Notes: a model not told the origin generated them from the letters alone. A DNA stretch of 64,000 bases from Rhizomys pruinosus (GCA_009823505.1 VZQC01005070.1:1112160-1176159), one strand, 5' to 3'; numbered from the stretch's first letter, positions 1 through 12,045 are shown. A program made the numbers and translations.

Positions 1-601
1 CAGATGAGTTGCCCCATGACAGAGATTCCAATGAGCACTAAGGAGTGGATAAAAGCAGAATCAAGAGGAGTATCATGCAACAAGAATGTCTTTACAAGGG
101 GATTACAAGCTTTCAAAACCAACTGGACACCTTTCTGTTGATTAAACTGTAAGCTAAAATGATTTCATAATTTTAATATCTAAAATAGAGCTGCTCTCTA
201 CTAGAAATGGGAAGACAAAAGTGAACAGGAGCGCTATCTTCTAGAATATTCTCTTTTTAACTATACACCCCTTCTGGTTAGCTACAAAGGGGTGAGGCTG
301 AGACCCTTCTATCTAATGCAAAACTAGCATTTCATGATAAACAAGATGGCTCTAGAGATGAAGTGACTAATTCAATTTCATGCTACTAGCACAGCTGGGC
401 TGAAACCCTCAGGACTAACCTGGATGTTCCTTCTTCCTCTGCAAGGCTTGAAGAGAAACCACTGTGGCTTCTAGTCAGAGTTTCCTACCACCGCCCCCAA
501 AATCAGTTTCAGAGTCCAGAATCTCTAATTAAATACTGTTTTCACATGAGCAGTACTTAACTTCCTGCCAAACATAATTTCTAAAAGAAAATATTGCTTT
601 G
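1..601. other. No recognisable gene or repeat
   Basis: This AT-leaning sequence has no long open frame, no SINE signature and no simple repeat. It is probably unique intergenic or intronic DNA, and I cannot assign any function. Confidence 0.5.
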
Positions 602-757
602 ATTTTTTTTCTTTAGTGAGAAAGTATTTGTTACTATGTAGCTGAAGGAGCCAAGGCTGGCCTGGAATTATGTAGCCCAGGCTAGCCTCAAACTCATGAC
701 TCTCCTGCCTCTGCCTCCTGTGTGCTAGGGAATGTAAGTGTATACCACCATGCCTGG
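602..757 (-). mobile_element. B1 SINE, old diverged copy
   Basis: Read on the minus strand it begins near CCAGGCATGGTGGTATACAC and ends in a poly-A tract, seen as T-rich sequence at 602-614. The 7SL-derived blocks are present, including the stretch read here as TGCCTCTGCCTCC. Divergence is high (CTCCTGTGTGCTAGGGAATG replaces the usual segment), so it is an old B1 rather than a recent one. No clear target-site duplication was seen. Confidence 0.85.
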
Positions 758-779
758 ATTAAATTTTTATTTCTTTAAA

Positions 780-995
780 ATTTTTTTTCTATTTATTATT
801 TTTTATGTGTATGAATGAACTGTCTGCATGTAGGTTGTGTCATGCAATGCCTCGGAGGTCAGAAGAGGGCGTCGGATTCCCCTGTAACTGAGTTAAAGTC
901 AGTTCTTAGCCGCTATGTGGGTGCTGGGAATCAAACCCGGGTCCACTGCAAGAGCAGTGGGCGCTCTTAACCACTGAGCCATCTCTCCCTCCCCC
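780..995 (-). mobile_element. B2 SINE
   Basis: A full-length tRNA-derived B2 in reverse orientation. The AT-rich tail is at 780-815. The body contains GAGGTCAGAAGAGGG, and the tRNA-like head ends at GAGCCATCTCTCC. The B-box region reads GGGAATCAAACCCGGG. It lacks the 17-bp internal duplication found in six other copies in the window. Confidence 0.95.
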
Positions 996-1046
996 AAATT
1001 TTGATTTCTTAAGGTTCGGTATAAATGGAATTCTATAGTCTGTGTT

Positions 1047-1070
1047 GCCTATTTATTTATTTATTTATTT
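1047..1070. repeat. (ATTT)n simple repeat
   Basis: About five tandem ATTT/TATT units. This is probably the decayed A-rich tail of the ID/B4-like fragment next to it. Confidence 0.8.
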
Positions 1071-1150
1071 TTGTAATTACTTTGGCATTATTGGAGCTAG
1101 AACCCATGGTCTTATGAGTGCTAGGTAGGCACTCTGCCCCTGAGCTAAGA
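1071..1150 (-). mobile_element. ID/BC1-like or B4-head SINE fragment
   Basis: The stretch GCTAGGTAGGCACTCTGCCCCTGAGCTAAG is a diverged reverse complement of the ID element core (the tRNA-Ala-like TAGCTCAGTGGTAGAGC...TTGCCTAGCA region). It is about 75 bp with a T-rich left edge. It could be a lone ID copy or the head of a broken B4. Confidence 0.7.
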
Positions 1151-2534
1151 TATTTTTCTGTTTTACAGTTTTGATGACTATTGTTAAATCCTTTCAAGAA
1201 CGACCTTCAAACTCTTTGTAAAATGGCCGTATTTTCCATTGGGTCATAATATACATAAATTGGTCATGTCTTTGAGTTTGGGTGAGGTGTCTGTTGTTGA
1301 GTAAGCAGCTGACCGCACCCTCTTCTGAATAAGGTGAGCATAGAGGTCTTGATCATGCAGTATTTGAAGAACTGATCACGATGCTTTCTGCTCACATCAA
1401 CAAAGGCTACCAATATTATAAATCTTCAAAGAAGGCAGATGTGAGAGCAGTTGCCTTGCTAGGAAATGCCTGAGCAGTTCCTCCCTAGGAACACCTGAAC
1501 CGCCTAAACACCGTGAAGAGTCTTTTCTTGAGGAGGGTTTCATGTAACTCCTTTCACTTCTCATCAAGCCACTTGAACAAAAAATGTGGTATGTTGCTTC
1601 GTTTGCTGAAGCTGTTTCTCCAGTTGAAACATGAATTACGAGTTCTTCCCGAATACATCAGCCAAATCAAGTTGTAACATGGTCCTGCTTTATTTACTCA
1701 CAGATCACAGCTAATTGCTTTCTAATACGACTCATGATTTTGCTCCATTAAGCTAACATTTCCCTTATTTTCCTCTTATTTAGGATGTACCACCATGGAG
1801 CTGTATCTCAAATCAGTCAGCATTAACTAGAACATTTCTTTTCTTCTAGAGCTGAACTTCATGTGAGGTTGATTCTAATTTCACTGGGATATTTGAACCT
1901 TTACAATGTGTGGGGTTACCAATGGTAGTCTTAAAATACAGAGCTTTCTTTGTCTCTGAAAATATCTATGGGCACACTCTCGGTAGTCTTTAAACTGTTG
2001 TTTTTGTCCTACGCGGGAGCTCAATCGCAATTCTTAATGATGTACAATCCTTAAATATGCACAGCTGAGGTGCAGGTGTGTCCCCCTGGCAGCCGAGGTG
2101 AGAGACTTGTCATGGCTTCCAGCATAACATGGAAATGCCTGAGGAGCCTATTCTCAGCGGAACAATTGCTGAAGACAATCATTAAATCGGTGGCTTAAAA
2201 AGTTAAGATGCCAGAAAGATTCAGAAACAATATTATCCTCGTGTGAATAACTTCCTTAAATGAAGCAAAAGAAAAGCAGTCCTTGTATTCTGAAGTTCAT
2301 GTTAAGCTGCTTAAGGAGAGGAGTCGGAGCCCTTGTTTTGTCTCTACAAGCTAATTCATGAATGTGGTGGATTCTGTAGCATTCTATATTGTGGCCAGGC
2401 AAGAAAGCAGGGGCCTCTAGATAGAGAGTCCAAAGAGGGACCCCAGGGGTGGGGTGGAATATAGCTCCTTATTTCCCACTGTGCTCTTCCTCTGCTCCAG
2501 AGATGACCTCTTCCATAAGCTGTTTCTTTCCTAA
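1151..2534. other. Unassigned unique sequence
   Basis: No gene or repeat was recognised. The part at about 2105-2350 is more even in composition and has SOX-like ACAATTG and AACAATATT motifs. It could be a conserved non-coding element, but nothing in a single sequence can prove that. Confidence 0.4.
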
Positions 2535-2765
2535 AATATGTTATTTATGATTTTATTCTGTATGTATGAATGTATTGCCTGCATGTATGTAACTATATCT
2601 GTGTTGTACAATGCCTGCAGAGGTCAGAAGAGAGCAAGCACTGACTCCTGCCCCACATCCCAACCCTGGGACTGGACTTACAGACCACTGGGTGCTGGGA
2701 ATTGAACCCTGGTCCTCTGCAAGAACAGCCAGTGCTCTTAACTACTGAGCTGCCTCTCCAGCCCC
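2535..2765 (-). mobile_element. B2 SINE, older copy
   Basis: A reverse-oriented B2 with a diverged body (GAGGTCAGAAGAGAGCAAGC) and a recognisable tRNA-like head ending in GAGCTGCCTCTCCAGCCCC. Many substitutions relative to the young copies in the window show greater age. Confidence 0.92.
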
Positions 2766-2835
2766 TATAAGTATTCTCTTGATTATTTGTGATATCATAG
2801 CTCTATTGTTCTTTGCCAGATTGAGTCTGAGTCAT

Positions 2836-2892
2836 GGGGATGGGGGGGTCAGGAGGTGGAGAGGGGGAGTATGAGTGGTGGTGGGGGTGTTT
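2836..2892. repeat. G-rich low-complexity tract
   Basis: Four runs of 4-7 G lie within 55 bp on the plus strand, interspersed with GGT/GGA. It is weakly G-quadruplex-like because two of the loops are long. Confidence 0.6.
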
Positions 2893-4133
2893 CCCTGTTG
2901 CTTTTAGCAACTATCTCCCAATTCCCTCTTTCCAAGGTCTTTACATTAAAGTTGAAAAACAAAGAGACTAAATGAAACTTAAATGTTTATTTAGTCCAAG
3001 CTCCTCATTGCATAGATGAAAAAACAAAGGCAGGGGCTCCCCCCTCATGTCATGGCAGGGCAGGGCTCATTGAAAGAGAAACTGGTTATAAACTCCTGCC
3101 TTCATATACAGCCGTCGTTTTCTATCATTTTTCAGGGTTTTTTTTTTTTTTTTGTAATTTTCAGCTGCCAGGAAGAAACTGCTAGGCTGGACTTTACACT
3201 ACAGAAGGCTGTGGCCGACTGACATAGGCCTGTTGTGAATAGAACCACAGCTGCAGAAGAAGACCTCCTCAGAGGAGTTCACAGTGGCGTGTGTGCAGCC
3301 TATACTTCTGAGCTGCAGAGGAAGCCCGAAATGGTCAGACATGACTGGGTATACATCCCTAGCTGTGCATCCGTTTTTCATAAATACAGGGAGGTGACCA
3401 GTCCTGCCAATTCATCTGGCTCTTTGAATGTTCGACCCTCTTTGTCCTCCCATAACGCACTGAAGATTCTGTAGCCAGAGGCCATGATCACCTTCCCATC
3501 ACACAGGATACTTCCAAATTCTTCCCTTGCATGGGAGATTCCAGGCAGATCCCACTATGGCGGAATCCATTCTCAAAAGCACATCTCCTGAGTGGCCTGT
3601 CACTGTGACGAGGGTGGGCACACCATTTCGTAAGGAGGTTTCCCCAAAATGTTTCATATCCTCCTTAAAACCATGGGGGAAGCAGGACTCCAGCCCCCCG
3701 GGAGGAATGTGGGGAGGGCCCGTAAGGAATTGGATACAGTAGGCATCTGCAGGCACTGCGCTGGGGCGGGGGCAGCTTCACTCTCCTCAGCGTGGGTAGG
3801 CAGGCCTGGCTCTGACTCCTCTTTGAGTAAGTAGAGAGCTTTTCTAGATCAGCATTTCCTGAGCGTTAGTCACTTCATAACCGACTACCTGCTGGATTTC
3901 TGCTCCATCTAGTCTTTCTTGACCATGTAGCTAGAGCTCTGGTTTGTATCTGATGTTTTCCTTAATTTTGTTTCAACATGGCTTACCGCTACCCAAGTTA
4001 GTCTCGCTCTAGCTAGTAATATCCATAATAGCATGATTATATATGTCAGCTATTTATAATTATATATATACACACATATGTATTTGTGTGCATCCATTTT
4101 CCTCATGGGCATTATAATAAGTATTAAAATTTT
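2893..4133. other. Unassigned sequence with a short poly-T
   Basis: No gene or known repeat was recognised. A T run at about 3138-3153 could mark the tail of a lost minus-strand retroposed element, but no body is identifiable. An AT/TG-rich patch lies at about 4050-4095. Short frames on both strands between 3.2 and 3.8 kb show no recognisable protein. Confidence 0.4.
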
Positions 4134-4387
4134 ATTCTTTTTTTAATTTTTAAATTTTATTTATTTTTGTATGTGTATGAATGTACTGTCTGCATGTAGG
4201 TTTGTGTACCCGTGTTGTGCAATGCCTCGGAGGTCAGAAGAGGGTCTCAGATTCCCCTGGAACTGGAGTTCTTCTGGAATTGGAGTTACAGATGGTTCTT
4301 AGCCGCCACGTGGGTGCTGGGGATCGAACCCGGGTCCTCTGCAAGAGCAGTCCATGCTCTTAACTAGCTAGGCCATCTCTCCAGCCC
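4134..4387 (-). mobile_element. B2 SINE carrying the 17-bp internal duplication
   Basis: A full-length reverse B2. The body holds two tandem versions of a 17-bp unit (GGAACTGGAGTTCTTCT followed by GGAATTGGAGTTACAGA on this strand), and the head reads CTAGGCCATCTCTCC. These features mark it as a member of the duplicated subfamily described in the findings. Confidence 0.95.
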
Positions 4388-5413
4388 CAGTATTAAAACT
4401 TTAAAGGAAATCCAGCCATGTCCCTCTAAAGAAAGTCTCACATACTTTCACATGCTTTAGTATCCACATAGCAGTTGTATATGTGTTAGATGAAGTTGCA
4501 TCATTTATTTTCTTTAGTGCAGTTTTAAAAATGGAGAGTATTTACTTTGAGCCTTTCTTCCTTCAGAATGCTGAGTGAAATGTCACCAAGAAAAGAAATG
4601 CTCTAAAAACGAAGTTTTTATTATGTCTGATAGCACAGCTAGAAAGCTCAGAGAAGCACCCCACACTACTTTTCATCCTGGGAACTAATGCTTGAATGTA
4701 TTAAACAGCTATTTATTTTCTAACAGGTGACTCAGGCTTGGCACCATGTAAACCCAAAGTGTTTGTCGAGGTTCCCTTGGGGACAAAGGAAAAATCATCT
4801 GTATAGACCAAACGTGTATTAGCTGCCTTAGCGACTGGTCCCCAGAGACTGTTAAACACCTTTTAAGACAGATTTCACTGCACAGCCTTTTAGTGATTTC
4901 ATTGAATGAGCCTTGGATATCACAGGTTGGGTGCTTTCTTTAGGTCCTAAACATCAGAAAAGTGGAAAATTAGAAGTCAGGATGAGAACTGGCCCCCTTC
5001 AGTGTAGAGGAGCCACAATACCAAGTCCAAGCTCTCGTCCCCATCAATATTTCATGTTCCCAGAGTCATAAGAAAACACATCTGTTGCCTTCCTGCATCG
5101 TAATGTGTGGGATGGAGGAAAGATTATTACAGTGCAGGTTCAAGAATTTAAAAATTCATCATCTTCTCAATTTAGAAAGCTAGTATGTGGTTAGGACTTA
5201 TGAAGGCTCTACAAGCCTGAAATGACCAAGGGGGGCAGAGTCTTGTTCCTGGAGAAATCTGTGATGTGCAGGAAATTGGATGCAGTGAGATTCAGAAGTT
5301 GGACAGAACCCTGACTACTTGGGCTATGGACAGAGACAGTGGGTGAAGTGCCTCATGTCCCCCCCACAACACACACACTGTGAGCAGGGTTGCTCTATAT
5401 TGCAGTGATGTCA
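4388..5413. other. Unassigned unique sequence
   Basis: No gene or repeat was recognised. The composition is moderate with no notable structure. Confidence 0.4.
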
Positions 5414-5423
5414 TGTGTGTGCC

Positions 5424-5465
<42 letters not shown>

Positions 5466-5527
5466 TGTGTGTATGTGTGTGTGTGTTTGAGAGAGAGACA
5501 GAGACAGAGAGACAGACAGAGAGATGC
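5414..5527. repeat. (TG)n microsatellite passing into (GA)n/(GACA)n
   Basis: A TG run of about 75 bp, with TATG interruptions and one early GCG, passes into GAGAGACAGAGACAGAGAGACAGACA. Its long open frames on both strands are artefacts of the dinucleotide repeat. Confidence 0.95.
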
Positions 5528-5592
5528 TGCCCCCGTTTCACCAGGAGACATCTCCTTTTCTCCTTTTTCCAACACGCCAGGGCTCCTTCTGT

Positions 5593-5615
5593 CACAGCAC
5601 AGCACAGCACAGCAG
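5593..5615. repeat. (CACAG)n short tandem repeat
   Basis: About four and a half perfect pentanucleotide units of CACAG. Confidence 0.8.
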
Positions 5616-6764
5616 TTCCTGCCCTCAGCTCTGGTCTTAATGCGTATGCTTTGGACTGTGCAGAAGTGTTCATAAGCTCTCTAGAAAAGTGACCCTGAGA
5701 ACCTGGAACATTCTCCATGAAAGGCCTTCTAAAGCATTAACCTAGGTTGTCTGACTTCTCTATCACTGCATTTTAGAGACACATGAATTTGCAACATCTA
5801 CTCTGTGCTAACTAGGATAGTCACAGCCTTCCTCTGACTGGGGGTGCCCAACCACTGCTCATGAAGAAATGGGGGTCCCTCACCCCAGTGGGATCAGCAG
5901 GGAGGCGTGACACTTTCTAGTCCTGGATGCAAAGCTCTTATTTCTGGAAACTGCCTTACGGGAAGCATCAGAATTCCATCTGCAGCACAATGGTGAAGCA
6001 GGAAATGAGTGTAAGTGATGGATTATCTCATAACTGTATCCCTGTAGTAGCCTATTTTTGTGCAGTGGTGAGTCTCAGTGGAATGAATCCCAGGGACTTG
6101 GCCAGCAGTCCATGTGGCGGCCACTTCATTGTGGTTTGCAAACACATTATTGCTTCTCTGCTGGCCCCTCCCCTTTCATAGACTTGTTCATTTGCCTTGT
6201 CCCTTGGTCATATTGCTGGGCCATTATGGGTCAACAGTGATTAGAAAGATTCCCTTGACTTGGGAGTATGCAACACAGATTCCCTTAGACACAGGCCTGT
6301 GGGAAAGGCAGCTAGGAGCCAATGGTGGCTTCAGCCCATTTGTCCCTGAGCATCTTTTTCCACAGACGAATGGACATTATCTGGATTTGCTCAAGCTGCT
6401 GCTTACAGAATGGGACTCTTTCTAAAAAAAAAAAAAATGAGGCTCAATAAAGAGGCTTAAAATTTCCACCAGCAACATTCAGCAATACATAAACAATGTA
6501 TTGATACTTCCCATTCTAAGTCAACAAACAGAATGTCAGGATGTCTGATATCTAAGAGTTCAACACAGGTGGCCCCTGGATGGTAAGTGCCTGCCCTTGG
6601 AGGGTGGGCTGTTCTCAAGAGAGGTCAGAGGGCAAATTGAAACATTGGCAGAAGAAACAATCCTCTAGAAAGATATTTCTAAGGTAGAAATTTGAACGTC
6701 ATTCCTCTTAAAATATGTCTCCAGCTCCTGCACATCTGGGACAAAGCCCTCACTCCATGCTACT
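5616..6764. other. Unassigned sequence
   Basis: No gene was recognised. An A run at 6424-6437 is followed within 12 bp by AATAAA (in CTCAATAAAG). This looks like scrambled 3'-end signals, but no retroposed body is identifiable beside it. Confidence 0.4.
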
Positions 6765-6781
6765 ATCTCCAACCCCTTTCT

Positions 6782-6951
6782 TTCTTTTTTTTTTTTTTTT
6801 TTGTTTTGGTTCTTTTCGAGACGGGGTCTCCCTGTAGTCCCAGCTGTCCTGGAACTCACTCTGTAGACCAGGCTGGCCTTGAACTCACAAAGATCCACCT
6901 GCCTCTGCCTCCCAAGTGCTAGGATTAAAGGCGTACACCACCACGCCCGGC
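6782..6951 (-). mobile_element. B1 SINE with intact 17-bp target-site duplication
   Basis: A nearly consensus B1 in reverse orientation with a T tract (poly-A of the element) at 6782-6805 and the 5' end at CCACGCCCGG. It is flanked by a perfect 17-bp duplication, ATCTCCAACCCCTTTCT, at 6765-6781 and 6952-6968. This shows a LINE-mediated insertion that is fairly recent. Confidence 0.97.
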
Positions 6952-7239
6952 ATCTCCAACCCCTTTCTAACCAAGTGCCTTTTTGCTGTATGCTGCAGAA
7001 ATCCCATTATTTCTAGATGATCTCACCTTGAGCAACATCTTGAGTCTTTGATTATGAGGTTTGTTCTGCTTAGCAAGATTTTCTTCCACTCTGTTTCTTA
7101 AACACATGATATGATTTGTACGGGTCCTTTAAGACCCGTTCACATCCCTCAATTCAGGGATCTTTCCATGCCCTCTTCTCTTCCACAGACAAGGTCATGT
7201 CCTTGATGGTGTGCTCCATGCATCACAGTGTCAACTTTG

Positions 7240-7327
7240 CATGAAATGAGGTGATTCCTATAAAGCACTTAGGCCAGTGACCTGCACGTTACAAGGTACT
7301 TAGTCATTTTTCACGGCTATTATTACC
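7240..7327 (+). mobile_element. MIR fragment
   Basis: The phrase ATGAAATGAGGTGATTCCTA TAAAGCACTTAGGCCAGTGA, followed by CACGGCTATTATTA, follows the 3' half of the MIR consensus. It is diverged, as expected for an ancient mammalian SINE. A possible second MIR-like scrap (TGGCACCTAGTAGGTGTTGA) lies near 7420-7445. Confidence 0.65.
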
Positions 7328-7659
7328 CACCATTGCATTTCCTGCCCTATGTGCAGAGTGCTTCATTAAACACAAAGTACTGTCCATAGCTTCTTTAAGC
7401 CACTAATGCTTTGCTTAACATTGGCACCTAGTAGGTGTTGAACTTACATAAACTCCAGCATTTTGAAGTTCTGGGAATTCTATATGAGTGACTTACTATA
7501 TAGATAAAGTATCAAGGAAAAATAATAGAGCACGAAGCTCCTCGGTTCTGTTTCCAATAGCCTAAGCCTTGGACTTTTCTCTCCCTGTAGTTGGTCACCA
7601 CCGTGGTTACAGTGCACCCCAGGCTGGCATCCAGAAACCACACATCGCAGGAGCCAAAG

Positions 7660-7661
<2 letters not shown>

Positions 7662-7714
<53 letters not shown>
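7662..7714. repeat. (GA)n microsatellite
   Basis: About 26 uninterrupted GA units on the plus strand, forming a pure purine strand that could form triplex DNA. Confidence 0.97.
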
Positions 7715-7719
<5 letters not shown>

Positions 7720-8964
7720 TTGCTCTCTTCCTTCCATTACTCTAATCAAACTATGTGTTACAGTACTTTTCCTTAATCTGATTTGAGAAGGGCCTTAATA
7801 GCAGGGTAAAAGCAAAGACCGAAGCCAGTTCTTCAAGGAGCGCTCACTTTAATGGCAATTTCTTTGTTGTCCATTGTGACAAGTGCGGCCCCTGACTGGG
7901 GCCAATTGTTGCACTTGGATCTGAGCGTGAGGCCCTCCTGGTGGCTGTACGCATTTCTTAGGGCACAAGTCAGCCCTTCCTGATTTAATTAGAGTTTTTT
8001 TCTCTCTCCACCTCTCTTGACCTTCCGCTTGATTATGTAGTGAAGTATTCCTGGAGAGCAATAATCCTGTAAGCTTGACATCAACCTTCACAGCTATGAA
8101 AACGACAAAGCTGTCAGAATTTCAGTCTTACAACTTGCAGTCTGGGTCAGTACTGAGATGGAATGGCAGATTAAGGGCCAGAATCAGTTAAGAAGGAAAA
8201 AAAATGGCCAGTTAGAGAAACAAAAGGACCTAACCAGTTACAATGGGAAGCTTTGCATTTCAAGGTGTGCTGGACACTTCTGCCTCTCTGTGCAGACCGT
8301 TAACAGGGCGATTTAGTAATTTCCGTGGGTGCTGCCGTCCCCGTGGAACGCTATTAGTGTCAGAGTCTGGGAAAATGAGGAAGTCTTTTTTTCTCTCCTG
8401 GAGTATGCAAACAGAAGCTTAGAAACATGTTTGCATTTGGATTGGACGAACTAAACCAACAAAGTTCAACCTTTTCAGTAGGAGCTGGGAGCTGTTTGAC
8501 AAGACCTACTTTTCATCAGGCAGGTTCAAAGTCTACGCACGGCAGAAGCTTCCTTAATAAGAGGGACTAATAAGATTATTTCCTTAAAGAGCTAACCTTG
8601 GCACCCACCCTCCCACCAGAAGGCAGAGCAGGTTCATACTTTAAATTGCTTACCTTCAAAAGAAATGTTCTATTGACTGGGGCAGGGTCCCAGCACGGCA
8701 CACAAAGATGCTATTAGGAGGAATCTCATTTGGCTTTGAAATGGCTATTATTTTCAGTCTCTCTGTCTCTTTGGAATAATTTTCTCTATCACCAAAAATG
8801 TAATAGGACAAACTAAACACAAAAATAGCATTTCAATGGGACAAGTCCAAAGTGCTGATAATTAACCTGTCCCAAGAATCTAATCCCCAGATGTTTTACC
8901 TTTTTATTCAGGGGTATTATTTTTTTTTTAATTTTTTTTGTGCCACCATCACCAACAACAAGTT
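7715..8964. other. SINE-free stretch, candidate conserved non-coding DNA at about 8250-8620
   Basis: No repeat or gene was recognised. The 8250-8620 part has balanced composition, several CpGs and homeobox/forkhead-like words (ATGTTTGCATTTGG, TTAATAAG, ACTAATAAGATTA). This texture is common in vertebrate conserved non-coding elements. It is inference only. Confidence 0.35.
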
Positions 8965-9137
8965 AGGCAGGGCCTACAAGATGGCTCAGCAGGTAAAGGC
9001 GATGGCTGCCAAGTCTGACTTGAGTTCCATTCCCAAGGCCCGCATGGGGGAAGGAGAGAACCAACTCACACAGGTTGTCCTCTCACTGGAAGACATGAAC
9101 CCTGGCGTAAATAAGTAATTAAATGTGAAAAATAAAT
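8965..9137 (+). mobile_element. B3-type SINE
   Basis: The phrases AAGATGGCTCAGCAGGTAAA and GAAGGAGAGAACCAACTCAC followed by TTGTCCTCTC match the B3 family, ending in an AAATAAAT tail. It is diverged, with the tRNA-like head damaged at its start. Confidence 0.85.
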
Positions 9138-10525
9138 CAGGCTACATTGGCACATTTCTGACCAAGCATGATTCAAGGCAAGGAGAAAACTATGGTGTTT
9201 ATGTGTATTAAATAAGTATAAAACAGAGGACTGGATTCAGAAATTTTCCCCCAAACTTGCGTTTTGACCTATTTGAGATGGCAACACAAAATCTCCAGTT
9301 GAATGAGGAGGTTTGGGGGAAGAAAGACACGATCATCAAACCAAATTCCTTCTACATTTCCACCTCCCACTTCCCTGCGGACAAGCTTCTGTGATCTGAT
9401 GAAATAATGAGAACCATTTTCACTCTCCCATCCAGGAGGGTAGTGACATGCAGTCACTTAGAAGAAAGGTGGCTGGAATCCAGGGACCCTTTACACAGGT
9501 CATTGTATTTCTCAAAGGTCAAATAGTGATCACCATGTGACATTTAATGATCTAAATGGGGCATAAAAATAATTGTCTCTGAATTAAAGTAGAGTTGACT
9601 CTCTTCTCACAACAGAGAAGACTGAAGCTGACTGTGACACTGGCTCTTTCTGGAATCCAGTGATTGTGAGGGTGTCTTGTATAACTATGTCTGAAGGTCC
9701 GGATCCTGGAGGACGAGAATGACCACAGGCCATCGCCGTTCTCATGTATTTCTTTGCTTATTTTGTCATTTCTGCACTAGGAATTCCTCTTGTGGATGAT
9801 TTTCTGTTCTATTACATAGTGTCTTATTTGGATATAAGAAAATGGTGCAGCTTAAGACTCGGTGCATGTTAGGATTGAAACAATATTGTCACAGACACAT
9901 AATAAATCTTGCTAAAGTAAATGACAATGAATAGACTGCTTCCTCACAAGGCTCCCAACACTTAAAGGACAAATGTAGTCAAGGACAAAGAAAATTTCAA
10001 ACTGGTATCACTCACTGAGGTACAAATTTCTTTACACTGTGTAGACATGTTTGAAAGAAAACAAAACAACACAAAGTAACAGAACCTAAAAACTAAGGAG
10101 GAAAAGACACGGGGTTTCTATCTCTTATGATGCAGGCAGCGTTAAAAGCAAGGAAGGTGATGTTTGGTATGCTGAATACTTCTTCCAAATTTTCTTTCAG
10201 AAGTTCCACATTCTGGAGGTTTCCAGTTATTTTGTTGATGGGAAGTTGGACTTTGAAGAAGGTAAATCACTTATTTCCTCAAAGTTATGAACACACTGCA
10301 AGTAATGATGTGAGTTTGTATTTCTCCAGCTCAGATTTTTTCATGGCATCCTGTTGAGGCTCTGGAGGTGCACCTCTGGAGAGTGATACAAATGTGTGTG
10401 GTCAGCTGTGTAAAGTTGACCGTACTGAACACTGGCATGAGGCTCAATAGAGTTTGCTCTTGTTTCAAAACCCTTCAACAGTAATTTCCAGATTGTTGAA
10501 CACTGAAGTCTTCTGCGGGGCTTTT
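9138..10525. other. Unassigned unique sequence
   Basis: No gene or repeat was recognised, and no long open frame with a familiar protein. Confidence 0.4.
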
Positions 10526-10540
10526 AAAAAATACGAGTGC

Positions 10541-10685
10541 CGCCGGGCGTGGTGGCGCACACCTTTAATCCCAGCACTTGGGAGGCAGACGCAGTTTGAT
10601 CTTTGTGAGTTCGAGGCCAGCCTGATCTACACAATGAGTTCCAGGACAGCTTGGGGCTACAGGGAGACCCTGTCTCAAAAAGACT
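10541..10685 (+). mobile_element. B1 SINE with near-perfect target-site duplication
   Basis: A near-consensus B1 (CGCCGGGCGTGGTGGCGCAC at its start, ending GACCCTGTCTCAAAAAGAC). The flanks ATACGAGTGCC and ATAAGAGTGCC form a target-site duplication with one mismatch. The retained CpGs at the 5' end suggest a relatively young copy. Confidence 0.97.
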
Positions 10686-10695
10686 AAAAAAAATA

Positions 10696-12045
10696 AGAGT
10701 GCCTGGCTCCCATTTCTAGACAATCAGATGTCACTGGTATGGGGTATGTCTGGGCACTGGATTATTTTTTTAGGAATCCTTAGGTGACTCCAGTGCAGTG
10801 AAAGTTTGGGATCCTCAGTTCTAGGGAGTTTTCTTGTTCCTTTAGGGAAATGAGGCAGACATGTCTTTCTGGTGGTAAATTTGCATAAGTGTTCACACAC
10901 AGAACCTCTTCATCAACTTGCTATTATTCTTCTCTTCCCTAAGTCACATATGTCATATGTTAAGAGGTTCTGTCTCTTTTTAAAAAATTGCACTTACCAA
11001 GTCATCTGTAGTTCATTTCCCCTGGACTTGTTAATGATATCCCATTAGATGGAAATGGAAGGAATTCACTGGTTTATTTATGCTGCGTAGACTTTCCAAG
11101 AGTCAACACAAATTCTTCCTCCCTTTTTTATTTACTATCAATAGCTGATCAATACCCAGTTTCCTTGGTTTATGTGATAGACAAGGTAAAAGGCCCCGAC
11201 TGACTTCAGGTCTGGCCAGTTACTGTGCTTCAGCTCCATATCAGACAACCTGGCTTGGGATAGAATCAAGACCCTTGTGTGGGCCAGAACTTTCATGAGA
11301 TCACTATGATGCATGCATGGAAGAATAGTATCCAAAGGGGCCCTGGGCCATACTGAATAGCCCAACAGTGGGACTTACAGTGTGGGCCTTGAACCAATCT
11401 TGTCAGCTTGAGCATTAGAAGGACTAGAGTCTAAAGATCAGTCAGGTGGTCATCCATGTTTGTTTAGGACTCATGACTGAGTCCTAAACAAACATGCAGG
11501 ATCTTATGGCTCAGGCCAGCTTCTGTGACTGGCCACCCCCTGTGCTTGTTCATAGGAAAAGTCACTTAGCATGGTATCTGACTTGACAACTGGAAGCTTG
11601 GCTTTTGTAACTTCTCTAGCCTCTGTCATGTGATTCTCTTCATTTACTTCATTTTACTGTGCAGCTTTTGCTCTAAGAAATAGTAACTGGAAGTAGAACA
11701 GCTTTAAGTGAGTTCTTAGAGGGATTTTAGCAAGTTACTGAAACTGAGACTGCTCTTAGGGATGCCTAAATGCATGTAGTATCAGAAGTAATGTGGTCTG
11801 GGAGACCCTGAGATACTGTAGTCAACACTAGAAGTAAGGGTAATCTTTTGGATTTCCCTGGTGGTGCAAAAAGAGAATCTTCTGTTTACTCAGCCTTGAT
11901 CTTCAGAAGAGGTAAGCTGCAGTTGGAATGGTTCATCTCCACTACCATAATGGCAAAGAAATGGTCCTATGCTAGTGATCCAGCCCCTGTATTCTGAGCT
12001 GCCTGAAGCTATCCCTGGACTTTCTTTGAGGTCCACCTGAAAACA
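10696..12045. other. Unassigned sequence, possible ancient retroelement
   Basis: No gene was recognised. The stretch from about 11120 to 11870 has a retroelement feel (old LTR or internal sequence), but I cannot name the family. It contains the perfect hairpin at 11455-11496. Confidence 0.3.
11455..11496. repeat. Perfect inverted repeat, 19-bp arms, 4-nt loop
   Basis: The left arm CATGTTTGTTTAGGACTCA (11455-11473) and the right arm TGAGTCCTAAACAAACATG (11478-11496) are exact reverse complements separated by TGAC. Each arm holds a forkhead-like TAAACAAAC word. The stem is too short for a normal microRNA precursor. Confidence 0.97.

Noticed and set aside
5390..5718. Open frames of about 100 codons on both strands rich in CVCV or HTHT
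   Set aside because: They are produced by the TG/GA microsatellite and have no coding character.
6424..6452. Processed pseudogene end (A run close to AATAAA)
   Set aside because: The AATAAA lies after the A run, not before it, and no gene-derived body or target-site duplication was found.
11455..11496. microRNA precursor
   Set aside because: The stem is only 19 bp with a 4-base loop, too short for Drosha/Dicer processing; flanks do not extend the pairing.
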